This document shows, one piece after another, positions 1 to 6,580 of a DNA stretch of 7,945 bases (position 1 is its first letter; each line of letters opens with the position of its first letter). The translations under genes and the position numbers were made by a program. The stretch comes from an uncultured Campylobacter sp. GTDB lineage: Bacteria; Campylobacterota; Campylobacteria; Campylobacterales; Campylobacteraceae. Where the stretch lies: the NCBI RefSeq assembly GCF_938031315.1, contig NZ_CALHHT010000350.1, positions 1 through 7,945 on the forward strand, in the 5' to 3' direction. The notes below the pieces were generated by a model that did no database searches, was not told where the DNA came from, and saw only the letters and a list, made by a program, of their open reading frames with translations.

Positions 1-562
1 TAAAAAGCTTTTTCATCGCCTTGAAAAACATTGCGGTGAGCGGATTTGATCTGCCGGAAACCTTTGCGATCCAGGTTTCATAAGTCTCGCCCTTGCTTTT
101 TAGAAAATCTATAAGCACTTTTTGGCTTGCCTCCATGCCGCCTCTATTTTCGGCGTCCAAAAGCATCTTATAGATCGGCTCGACCGCCTCGACCGCGGAG
201 CGAGGAGGAGCTTTACGAAATGCCGTGTATTCGGTGATCTGTCCGGTCGTAGAATCTTTTTTGGAGCTAAATTCCGTAATGACCCAATAAAAGCGCCCGT
301 CCTTGGCTAAATTTTTTACCACGGCGGTAAAATCCTTGCCCTGCTGTATCGTATCCCACATAAGCTTAAAAGCTATGCGCGGCATATCCGGGTGGCGGAT
401 GATGTTGTGCGGCTTGCCTATGAGCTCCTCCTCACTGTATCCGCAAATCATACAAAAATACGGATTTCCGAAGGTGATAATGCCCTTAGGATCGGTCCTG
501 GAGACGATGTAGCGGTTCGGATCAAGTTTGATCTCTTGATTTAGAGGCGTCGGTCTTTGCAT
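1..562 (-). CDS. Aer/CetB-like PAS-domain energy-taxis protein, N-terminal part (runs off left edge)
   Basis: This frame is open from an ATG at 562 down to the left edge: 187 complete codons with no stop, so the C-terminus is missing. Residues about 15-115 form a PAS domain. It carries the Aer-family core RHPDMP (residues 56-61), then AFKLMWDTI, a FYWV strand at 91-94, and VEPIYK at 127-132, which parallels the segment just after the PAS domain in E. coli Aer. In that family the Arg-His-x-Asp residues of this motif take part in FAD binding, so a flavin-based redox or oxygen sensor for taxis is likely. A ribosome site AAGGA lies six bases before the ATG. It could be a short CetB-like protein (C. 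jejuni CetB is about 165 residues, and this one is already longer) or a longer receptor with its own signalling domain; the window cannot decide. No membrane segment is seen in the visible part. The family call is confident; the full architecture is unknown. Confidence 0.88.
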   Translation of the reverse strand, partial: MQRPTPLNQEIKLDPNRYIVSRTDPKGIITFGNPYFCMICGYSEEELIGKPHNIIRHPDMPRIAFKLMWDTIQQGKDFTAVVKNLAKDGRFYWVITEFSSKKDSTTGQITEYTAFRKAPPRSAVEAVEPIYKMLLDAENRGGMEASQKVLIDFLKSKGETYETWIAKVSGRSNPLTAMFFKAMKKLF

Positions 563-594
563 TTTTAATCCTTTTGCTTTAAAATTTTAAAAAA

Positions 595-612
595 TAAGTA
601 TATTATAATTTT
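595..612 (-). promoter_or_regulatory. Probable sigma70 promoter (-10 box) of the PAS gene
   Basis: On the minus strand TATAAT lies at 607 down to 602, which places transcription start near 595 and gives a leader of about 33 bases before the ATG at 562. Upstream (higher coordinates) there is no -35 hexamer, but A/T tracts shared with the divergent gene are present, as is usual for Campylobacter vegetative promoters. The TATAAT is embedded in a near-palindrome, so the plus strand also reads TATAAT at 604-609. Which of the two is used cannot be told from sequence alone. Confidence 0.5.
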
Positions 613-627
613 GTTTTTAAGAACATT

Positions 628-681
628 AAATTTTTATTAAATTTAGCAAATTCTAAAATTTACGCTAAATTTAAGTATAAT
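628..681 (+). promoter_or_regulatory. Probable sigma70 promoter of the MFS gene with phased A/T tracts
   Basis: A perfect TATAAT lies at 676-681, predicting transcription start near 688 and a leader of about 24 bases. No -35 box is seen. Instead AAATTT words begin at 628, 639, 656 and 667, with an imperfect AAATTC at 648, so spacing is about one helical turn. Periodic A/T tracts in place of a -35 box are a known trait of C. jejuni sigma70 promoters. The assignment is by pattern only. Confidence 0.55.
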
Positions 682-711
682 TTCAAAATCCAAATTTCAA
701 AAGGCGGCGCG

Positions 712-1926
712 TTGAAAAATCCCTTCCTATCGCTTAAATATCCAAATTTTAGAATTTATTGGATCGGGATGAACCTCTCGCTGATCGGATCGTGGATGCA
801 GAGCATCGCGCTGCCGTGGCTAGTGCTAAGCATCACCGCAGACGCTTTTAAGGTCAGTCTCGTGGCCGCGGCGCAGTTTTTGCCGGCGCTGCTTTTCACA
901 CCGTTTTCGGGCGTACTGCTCGATAAATTTGATCGCAAAAAGATCCTCCTGCTCGCCCAGATCGGTATGATGATCATCGCGAGTATTTTTTCGTTTATGG
1001 TTTTTTGCGAAATTTATTCGTTTGAAAAAATTTTATCTCTTGCCTTTGCTAACGGAATTTTTAGGAGTCTCGATTCGCCGAGCCGCCAATCGATGGTCAA
1101 AGACCTCGTAGGCGAGCCGCAAAGCATATCTAACGCAATCGCGCTAAATTCTATGTCCTTTAACGTCACTCGCATCGCAGGGCCCGCTCTTGCGGGACTT
1201 GTAATGGCGCTATGGGGCGTGGGATTTTGCTTTTTATTCAACGCGATCAGTTTTTTGGGCATCATCATTTCGCTCTTTTTCGTTAAAATTTCGCCTTTAA
1301 ATTTAGACGCAGCAGCCGCGAAACATGGCGTTTTCTCATCTATCAAGGCGGGCATTTCATACATTTCGCACAAACGCACGCTAAGCAAGCTGATGCTAAC
1401 GGTACTCGTGATCTCGACCCTCGTGCCGAATTACAACGTAACGATCTCCGCTCTCGTTAAGCTTAGCCTCGGCGCGGACGAACGCAGTTTCGGATATTTG
1501 ATGTCGGCTCTGGGCGCGGGAGCTTTTTTCGGCGCGCTTTTCGTGGCGGTTTTCGGCAGGCTTAGCGTCCGCAGAATCTATCTTTGCGCAAGCCTGCTCG
1601 GGCTAAGCTTAGCTCTCATCGGCGCGGTAAGCTCCTTTGTATGGGCAGGCGCGTGGCTTGCGGCGACGGGCTTTTTGTTCGTCGCGACCAATTCGAGTAT
1701 CAATTCAGCCGTGCAGATGCACGTAAGCAACGAATTCCGCGGCAGAGTGATGAGTATCTACGCGCTGTTTTTCATCGGCAGCACCCCTTTTGGCGCGCTA
1801 TTTTCGGGCTTTTTGGTTAATTGCTTCGGCGCGCGAGCGGCTCTTGCGATCTGCGGCGTGGCAAGCATCTCGGTGCTGCTTTGCATATTTTATAAATTTA
1901 AAAAGGCTCACAGCCCGCTGCGTTAA
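712..1926 (+). CDS. MFS efflux transporter, EntS/MFS_3 type
   Basis: The product is a 404-residue inner-membrane permease with about twelve hydrophobic segments, the normal length for the major facilitator superfamily. The start NPFLSLKYPNFRIYWIG followed by GSWMQ matches the N-terminus usual in the EntS-like MFS_3 group. Motif A in the loop after the second membrane segment reads GVLLDKFDRKKIL (residues 67-79). RGRVMSIYALFF (343-354) is the matching late signature. The start is TTG at 712, with AAAAGG (699-704) seven bases before it. The next ATG, at 769, would remove the conserved N-terminus and part of the first membrane helix, so TTG is preferred. Relatives export siderophores, drugs or small metabolites; the substrate here cannot be told. 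It is divergent from the PAS gene and separated from psrA by 167 bases, so it is probably its own transcription unit. Confidence 0.88.
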   Translation: MKNPFLSLKYPNFRIYWIGMNLSLIGSWMQSIALPWLVLSITADAFKVSLVAAAQFLPALLFTPFSGVLLDKFDRKKILLLAQIGMMIIASIFSFMVFCEIYSFEKILSLAFANGIFRSLDSPSRQSMVKDLVGEPQSISNAIALNSMSFNVTRIAGPALAGLVMALWGVGFCFLFNAISFLGIIISLFFVKISPLNLDAAAAKHGVFSSIKAGISYISHKRTLSKLMLTVLVISTLVPNYNVTISALVKLSLGADERSFGYLMSALGAGAFFGALFVAVFGRLSVRRIYLCASLLGLSLALIGAVSSFVWAGAWLAATGFLFVATNSSINSAVQMHVSNEFRGRVMSIYALFFIGSTPFGALFSGFLVNCFGARAALAICGVASISVLLCIFYKFKKAHSPLR

Positions 1927-1942
1927 CTTTAGACGCTTCAAA

Positions 1943-1979
1943 TTTAACTCCCAATCGCTAAAACGCTAGTTAAAATTTT
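1943..1979 (+). terminator. Weak candidate terminator after the MFS gene
   Basis: TTTAACT (1943-1949) and AGTTAAA (1968-1974) form a 7-bp, AT-rich inverted repeat with an 18-base loop, followed by TTTT at 1976-1979. The stem is weak and the loop long, so this is a poor intrinsic terminator. It is listed because nothing better lies between the MFS gene and psrA. Confidence 0.2.
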
Positions 1980-2039
1980 AAGCCACAGGGCATGTTGCGT
2001 AAATTTCTCCCGCTTCGTCCATTATCAAAATTAACCTTA

Positions 2040-2069
2040 TTTTTACGATGGAATTTTAGAATTTCGACC
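2040..2069 (+). promoter_or_regulatory. Tentative promoter of the psr operon
   Basis: The best -10-like hexamer before psrA is TAGAAT at 2057-2062, preceded by a T-rich stretch. It would start transcription near 2069, about 25 bases before the ATG. A weaker TACGAT lies at 2044-2049. There is no -35 box. I looked for a clear FNR-, CRP- or regulator-type palindrome in 1927-2093 and found none. Confidence 0.3.
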
Positions 2070-2093
2070 AAAATTCAAAGGTAAGGAGTTTTT

Positions 2094-4358
2094 ATGAATA
2101 GACGAAATTTCTTAAAAAGTACCGCCGCAATCGGCACGCTAGCGACGCTAAATCTAAATTTAAACGCTAGCGCGGTTACAGGCGGGACGGAAAAGAAAGT
2201 CGCCAGCGTCTGCGAGATGTGCTCCTCGCGCTGTCCTATTGAGGTGACCGTCAAAGACGGTCGCGGCGCTTTAATCGAGGGCAACCACAGGTTTTCAAAC
2301 AAAACCTCCGTCTGCGCTCGCGGCGGCGCGGGCATCAATCAGCTCTACGACGATCAAAGGCTCATTAAGCCGCTCATTCGTGTAGGCGAGCGCGGCGAGG
2401 GCAAATTTAAAGAGGCGAGCTGGGATGAGGCGCTTAAAATTTGCGCGCAAAAGCTCGGTGAGATTTCGCAAAAATACGGCCCGCAAAGCGTAGTTTTCAC
2501 CTCTAAAACGGGCGAGCACCACACTCAGATGATGAATTTCGCCTGTGCCTACGGCAGCCCGAACATCTACTCGCACTGGTCCTGTTGTCCGATCACCTAC
2601 AATATCGCCGTGCCGCACACCTTCGGCGCTAATATGCAAAGAGACTACGGCGACGCAAAATATATCGTAAATTTCGGTCACAATCTCTTTGAGGGCATCG
2701 ACATCTCAAAAACCAAAAAGCTCGCAAAAGCCGCAAGTAGAGAGGACGTAAAGCTTTTGGTTCTCGATCCGCGCTTTAGCACCGTAGCTTCCAAGGCAGA
2801 CGAGTGGCTACCGATAAAACCGGGAACCGACGCGGCGTTTTTGATGGCGCTAATTCACGTCTGGCTGCGCGATAACAAATACGACAAAAAATTTATCGAA
2901 CAATACGCCGTAGGGCTAGAGGAGCTAAGGCAATCCGTAAAGGATACGACGCCGCTTTGGCAAGAGGCCATCACGGGGATCAAAGCGGACAAGGTAGAGC
3001 GTATCGCAAATGAAATTTACGCCGCAGCTCCCGCAATCGTAATCGACTGGGGTCATAAAACCACGACCGCTAAAGCCGAATATATCCGCACGCGCGCCAT
3101 CGCGATCGCAAACGCGCTGATGGGAAACGTCGAGAAAAAGGGCGGAATTTACTTCTCGAAGGACTCTAAAACCTTCAACGCACTTTGCAAAGAGGATCTA
3201 TTCCCTACCATCTCAAACCCGGATAAGGAGTTTAAAATTCCAAAGACCGCTCGCATCGACGGCTGCGGCGAGGAAGGTAGCGAAAATTTCTTCGTGCCGC
3301 GCAAACACGGCGTTTTGATGCAGATCGCGCCTACGATTTTAAGCGAAAAGCCTTACCCTGTAAAAGGCTGGGTCAGCACGCGCTTTAACCACCTCATCAA
3401 CGTTGCGGGCGTGGATAAGAGCGTAGAGGCGATCAAAAAGCTAGACTTCGTGCTTGCAATCGACGTGTATATGAGCGACTTCGCGTGCTTAGCCGACGTG
3501 ATCTTGCCCGAATCCACGTATTTAGAGCGCGATGAGTCGATTCAAAACAAAGGCGGCACCGCGCCTGGATTTGTGATGCGAAACAAAGCCGTCGAGCCGG
3601 TGGGCGATACGAAGTGCGGCTATGAAATTTTTAGAGAGCTTGCGAGGGTGATGAAGATTGATAAGGACTACACCTGGAACAACATCGACGAATACCGCAT
3701 GCAGCAAGCCAAAGGCAACGCCGAGCTGATCGCAAATTTAATCAAAAACGGCTACGTAAGCTACAAGGTGCCGAAGCTATACTACCGAGAACCGAAGCTC
3801 GTGGCTAAATTTATTGATAAATATCCTGCCGCGGCGGAGTTCGTGGACGAAAACGGCGAGATGAGCTCGCAGATGAAATTTAAAACCCCGAGCGGCAAGA
3901 TCGAGCTTTTCGCGCCGAAAGTGGAGGAGCTTTTCGCGGGATACGGCTGCTTAAACACCGAGGGTATGGACGTATTCGACGGGCACAAATACTGCCTGAT
4001 GACCGGCAAGACCGCGCTTCACACCAACGGACACACTCAAAATGTCAAAATTTTAAACGATATGATGAGCGAATCGCCGGTTTGGATCAGCCCAGCTTCT
4101 GCAAAAGCGGAGGGGCTAAAGACTGGCGATATCGTGAAGCTCAAAAATAAATTCGGCGAGCAAAAAGCTAAAATTTTCGTCACGCAAGGCATCAGAGACG
4201 ATTGCCTATTTTTATACCACGGCTTTGGGCACGTAAGCCCCGGGCTAAAGCGCACGAACGGCATAGGCACCAACCAAAGCGTCCTTCTCGATCCCGCTGC
4301 GGGTCCTGTGGTAAGCACGATGGTAACCAACGTCGGCGTCGATATAGTTAAAATTTGA
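2094..4358 (+). CDS. psrA: Polysulfide/thiosulfate reductase catalytic subunit A (molybdopterin oxidoreductase)
   Basis: A 754-residue catalytic subunit of the DMSO-reductase family, PsrA/PhsA branch, that reduces polysulfide or thiosulfate on the periplasmic side. The N-terminus has a twin-arginine signal: RRNFLK at residues 3-8, then a hydrophobic stretch ending in NASA near residue 26. One [4Fe-4S] cluster is bound by C40, C43, C47 and C74. The molybdenum ligand is expected in HWSCCP (161-166) by the family pattern H-x-S-x-C, which makes it C165; C164 beside it is an extra cysteine. The C-terminal molybdopterin-binding domain shows GFGHVSPGLKR and a GIGTNQ segment typical of this branch. 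The ATG is set by TAAGGAG (2082-2088) five bases before it. Length fits PsrA/PhsA (about 750-770) and is too short for tetrathionate reductase TtrA. PsrA and PhsA cannot be separated reliably by eye, so the substrate is inferred. It heads the operon with psrB and psrC. Confidence 0.88.
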   Translation: MNRRNFLKSTAAIGTLATLNLNLNASAVTGGTEKKVASVCEMCSSRCPIEVTVKDGRGALIEGNHRFSNKTSVCARGGAGINQLYDDQRLIKPLIRVGERGEGKFKEASWDEALKICAQKLGEISQKYGPQSVVFTSKTGEHHTQMMNFACAYGSPNIYSHWSCCPITYNIAVPHTFGANMQRDYGDAKYIVNFGHNLFEGIDISKTKKLAKAASREDVKLLVLDPRFSTVASKADEWLPIKPGTDAAFLMALIHVWLRDNKYDKKFIEQYAVGLEELRQSVKDTTPLWQEAITGIKADKVERIANEIYAAAPAIVIDWGHKTTTAKAEYIRTRAIAIANALMGNVEKKGGIYFSKDSKTFNALCKEDLFPTISNPDKEFKIPKTARIDGCGEEGSENFFVPRKHGVLMQIAPTILSEKPYPVKGWVSTRFNHLINVAGVDKSVEAIKKLDFVLAIDVYMSDFACLADVILPESTYLERDESIQNKGGTAPGFVMRNKAVEPVGDTKCGYEIFRELARVMKIDKDYTWNNIDEYRMQQAKGNAELIANLIKNGYVSYKVPKLYYREPKLVAKFIDKYPAAAEFVDENGEMSSQMKFKTPSGKIELFAPKVEELFAGYGCLNTEGMDVFDGHKYCLMTGKTALHTNGHTQNVKILNDMMSESPVWISPASAKAEGLKTGDIVKLKNKFGEQKAKIFVTQGIRDDCLFLYHGFGHVSPGLKRTNGIGTNQSVLLDPAAGPVVSTMVTNVGVDIVKI

Positions 4359-4364
4359 AAGGGG
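4358..4364 (+). promoter_or_regulatory. Ribosome binding site that sets the psrB start
   Basis: AAAGGGG lies five bases before the ATG at 4370 and just after the psrA stop. A TTG at 4355 in the same frame would overlap the psrA stop and place this ribosome site inside the coding region, so the ATG at 4370 is preferred. Confidence 0.65.
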
Positions 4365-4369
4365 CGGTT

Positions 4370-4936
4370 ATGAAAAAACTCATAATGATTCACGACGAAA
4401 ATTTATGTATAGGTTGCCAAGCCTGTTCGGTTGCGTGCAGGAACGAAAACGGCGTGCCTAGCGGCGTTTATAGGCTGCAGGTTCACGGCAAAACAAGCGG
4501 CGTTTTTCCAAATTTAAAGCTCGATTATTCGCGCGCCAGCTGCGTTATGTGCGAGGATAGCCCCTGCGTGGACGTCTGCCCTACGGGAGCGAGCTTTAAA
4601 ACCAAAGACGGCGTAACGCTCATAGACGAGAGGCTTTGCGTCAGCTGCAAATACTGCATCCTGGCCTGTCCTTACGACGCTAGATTTGTCGATCCTATCA
4701 CGCACGCTATCGGCAAATGCACCTTTTGCTACACGAACCGCACAAACAAAGGCTTGCAGCCTGCCTGCGTAAGCGTGTGCCCAACAGATGCTTTAACTTT
4801 CGGCGACGTAAATGACGTAAATTCCGAGGTAAGCAAGCTGCTAGCCAAAACGAGCGTAGAATATCCGAAAGCGTATCTAAACACCAAACCGCGCCTAGCG
4901 AATATCAAAAACAAAAAAGGGGGACGCTATGAATAA
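4370..4936 (+). CDS. psrB: Polysulfide/thiosulfate reductase electron-transfer subunit B (four [4Fe-4S] clusters)
   Basis: A 188-residue ferredoxin-type subunit that carries electrons from the membrane subunit to PsrA. All sixteen cluster cysteines are visible in four groups: C13/16/19/23, C58/61/66/70, C90/93/96/100 and C117/120/133/137. This is the pattern of the PsrB/PhsB/NrfC/DmsB family, and the length is normal for PsrB. It has no signal peptide; in such complexes the B subunit is exported by riding with the Tat-tagged A subunit, which fits the Tat signal on the upstream product. It starts eleven bases after the psrA stop, and its own stop overlaps the psrC start by eight bases, so the three are translated from one message. 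No cluster ligand is missing. The family call is firm; the name psrB over phsB follows the neighbours. Confidence 0.9.
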   Translation: MKKLIMIHDENLCIGCQACSVACRNENGVPSGVYRLQVHGKTSGVFPNLKLDYSRASCVMCEDSPCVDVCPTGASFKTKDGVTLIDERLCVSCKYCILACPYDARFVDPITHAIGKCTFCYTNRTNKGLQPACVSVCPTDALTFGDVNDVNSEVSKLLAKTSVEYPKAYLNTKPRLANIKNKKGGRYE

Positions 4937-5900
4937 TATGTGGGGCGATATGAGCCAATATTCTGAAATTTACTGGCCTTGGCCGATTGCGATTTATCTA
5001 TTTTTGGCGGGTCTTAGCGCGGGAGCGACGATGGTGGCGCTTTTAGTCAAATGGAACCGCCACGAAAGCGAGCAAAATTCCATCTGGGACGCGATGATTA
5101 GAGCGGGTGCGATCACGGCACCGATTACGATCTGCGCGGGGCTTTTGCTTTTGATCTTTGATCTTGGCAAGCCGCTTACTTTCTATCTTTTGCTGATAAA
5201 ATTTAACTTCGGCTCTGTAATGAGCCTCGGCGTGGCGGCGCTTTTAATCTACGTGCCGCTTAGCTTTATATTTGCGCTATGCGTCTTCGGCGAAGAAATT
5301 TGCAAATTTAAGCTATTTGCATTCCTGCGCCCTATCGTAAATTTGTTAGGCTCATTCGCCAAGGCTTCTAAAATTTTTGAGCGAGTTTTATTTGTGCTTG
5401 CTCTTTGCGTAGGCGCATACACGGGCTTTTTACTAAGCGCGGTGATGAAAATTCCGCTTTGGAATACTCCTGTGCTTCCGATTTTATTTTTGCTATCGGG
5501 CTTTTCCAGCGGCATCGCGGCGAGCATTTTAGTTGGACTTCTGTTTTTTAAAGGCTCGTTAAACAAAGATAGCATAAAATACCTTTTGGTGCTTGATCTG
5601 CGCGCGATACTCTTTGAGATTCCGCTTTTGTTCATTCTATTTGTCGGGATGTATTTCGAGGGCGGCACGAGCGCGCTTGCGGCACAGCAGGCTTTGACGC
5701 ACGAGGTTTACGGTAAAATTTTCTGGATCGGCGTTTTAGGCACGGGGCTCATCGCTCCGATCATCATCGCCTTTACGGCGCTGAAAAACCACGCCTACAA
5801 GCCTGCGTTTATAGTTTTAAATTCTTTCGTCGTGCTTTGCGGCGTCATTCTGCTTCGCTACTACATCGTATATGCGGGGCAAATTTGCACGGGAGCGTAG
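4929..5900 (+). CDS. psrC: Polysulfide/thiosulfate reductase membrane subunit C (NrfD family)
   Basis: A 323-residue integral membrane protein of the NrfD/PsrC family, which anchors the PsrAB dimer and oxidises menaquinol. Eight hydrophobic segments are visible, roughly residues 19-41, 57-78, 95-119, 152-173, 181-207, 220-242, 264-285 and 292-315, matching the eight-helix fold known for PsrC. Family marks are WPIAIYLFLAGLSAGA near the N-terminus (17-32) and FDLGKPLTFY (77-86) after the second helix. The ATG at 4929 lies inside the last codons of psrB (eight-base overlap) with AAGGGGGA (4917-4924) before it, so translation is coupled. It has no haem-binding His pairs like the cytochrome b type PhsC, so electron entry is of the NrfD kind. 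The TAG stop sits in the loop of a strong hairpin before the regulator gene. Confidence 0.9.
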   Translation: MNNMWGDMSQYSEIYWPWPIAIYLFLAGLSAGATMVALLVKWNRHESEQNSIWDAMIRAGAITAPITICAGLLLLIFDLGKPLTFYLLLIKFNFGSVMSLGVAALLIYVPLSFIFALCVFGEEICKFKLFAFLRPIVNLLGSFAKASKIFERVLFVLALCVGAYTGFLLSAVMKIPLWNTPVLPILFLLSGFSSGIAASILVGLLFFKGSLNKDSIKYLLVLDLRAILFEIPLLFILFVGMYFEGGTSALAAQQALTHEVYGKIFWIGVLGTGLIAPIIIAFTALKNHAYKPAFIVLNSFVVLCGVILLRYYIVYAGQICTGA

Positions 5901-5911
5901 TCTCGCTCCCG
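5890..5911 (+). repeat. Perfect 8-bp hairpin at the psrC stop / regulator junction
   Basis: CGGGAGCG (5890-5897) pairs perfectly with CGCTCCCG (5904-5911) around a six-base loop that holds the psrC stop codon TAG. The stem is GC-rich and would be stable in RNA. The following bases, ATTTAGGGAACGGG, are not a T tract, so this is not a classic intrinsic terminator. The regulator's ribosome site (AGGGA, 5916-5920) begins five bases after the stem. Possible roles, all inferred, are protection of the psrABC message from 3' decay, a processing point, or damping of read-through into the regulator genes. Confidence 0.7.
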
Positions 5912-5926
5912 ATTTAGGGAACGGGT

Positions 5927-6580
5927 TTGAAAATTTTACTTTTAGAAGACGATTTTGAATACAGAAGCAGCGTAAGCGAGTATCTGCAGGAGCTCGGCTA
6001 CGAAGTGGACGAATGCGAAAGCGGCGACGCAGCCTGCGATAAGATCGCCGCGAATGCTTACCATCTGTTGATTTTAGACATTAAAGTGCCGGAGGTTTCG
6101 GGCGAAGAGGTGCTTAGATATGCGCGAAACCTCGGCCTCAACACCCCCGTGATGATGATGACCTCGCTCGGCGACATCGACGATTTAAGCCAGTGCTACG
6201 AACTAGGCTGCAACGAATATCTAAAAAAGCCTTTCCACCTAGCCGAGCTTAAATTTAGGGTAAGCGAGCTGATGCGAAAGTATTTCGGCGACGAAAAGGG
6301 CGCCGTCAAGATCGCGGATAAATTTCACTACTTCGCAAATTTAAAAATTTTAAAACGCGCGGATGAAGAGATATCGCTAAGCGCCAAAGAGATCAAAATC
6401 ATAGAATTTCTACTCGCCAATATCAAAAGATTCGTAAGCGTCGATGAACTCATCGCCGACGTGTGGGACGGCGAAGCGGGCAGCGTCGATGTGCGCGTGC
6501 ATATCAGCAACCTCCGCTCCAAAACGAGCAACGACTTCATCCTCTCCAGCCGCGGACTCGGATATAAAATCAATGCTTAA
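5927..6580 (+). CDS. OmpR-family two-component response regulator
   Basis: A 217-residue DNA-binding regulator. The receiver domain (about 1-115) shows the acidic pocket E7/D8/D9, the phosphorylated aspartate D51 in LLILDIKVP, the switch threonine T79 in MMMTS, and the conserved lysine K101 in LKKPF. The C-terminal winged helix (about 130-217) has LSAKEIKIIEFLL, then VDVRVHISNLRSK as the recognition helix region, and ends in GLGYKI, all typical of OmpR/PhoB effectors. The start is TTG at 5927 with AGGGA six bases before it; it gives the standard KILLLEDD opening, and no suitable ATG is near. It follows psrC by 26 bases and overlaps the kinase gene by eight. The likely role is control of the upstream reductase operon, inferred from position only. 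It lies in no named subfamily that I can recognise. Confidence 0.9.
   Translation: MKILLLEDDFEYRSSVSEYLQELGYEVDECESGDAACDKIAANAYHLLILDIKVPEVSGEEVLRYARNLGLNTPVMMMTSLGDIDDLSQCYELGCNEYLKKPFHLAELKFRVSELMRKYFGDEKGAVKIADKFHYFANLKILKRADEEISLSAKEIKIIEFLLANIKRFVSVDELIADVWDGEAGSVDVRVHISNLRSKTSNDFILSSRGLGYKINA

Noticed and set aside
122..512. Two short plus-strand open frames (122-310 and 303-512)
   Set aside because: They lie antisense to the PAS gene, whose minus-strand translation shows a clear Aer-type PAS domain. The plus-strand products have no recognisable features.
1014..1388. 124-codon minus-strand frame inside the MFS gene
   Set aside because: It is the shadow of a well-supported transporter gene, has no ribosome site, and its product resembles no family.
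1920..1936. GCGT/ACGC inverted repeat at the MFS stop codon
   Set aside because: The stem is only four base pairs and no T tract follows.
2295..2681. 128-codon minus-strand frame inside psrA
   Set aside because: It is antisense to the iron-sulfur and molybdenum-site region of psrA; a GC-rich codon shadow with no independent support.
2094..4358. psrA as a tetrathionate, arsenate or nitrate reductase subunit
   Set aside because: The length (754 residues), the HxSxC-type ligand site, the GFGHVSPG segment and the NrfD-type partner fit PsrA/PhsA. TtrA and ArrA are longer, and nitrate reductase NapA has different partners.
4355..4369. TTG start for psrB five codons upstream
   Set aside because: It overlaps the psrA stop and would bury the good AAAGGGG ribosome site. 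ATG 4370 is better placed.
5249..5668. 139-codon minus-strand frame inside psrC
   Set aside because: It is antisense to the conserved membrane subunit; its Lys/Ser/Asn-rich product is what reverse-reading hydrophobic codons yields.
6444..6572. 43-codon N-terminal extension of the kinase
   Set aside because: It would overlap the regulator's DNA-binding domain by over 130 bases and adds a Ser/Thr/Cys/Ala-rich segment. ATG 6573 gives a normal kinase start with a membrane helix.
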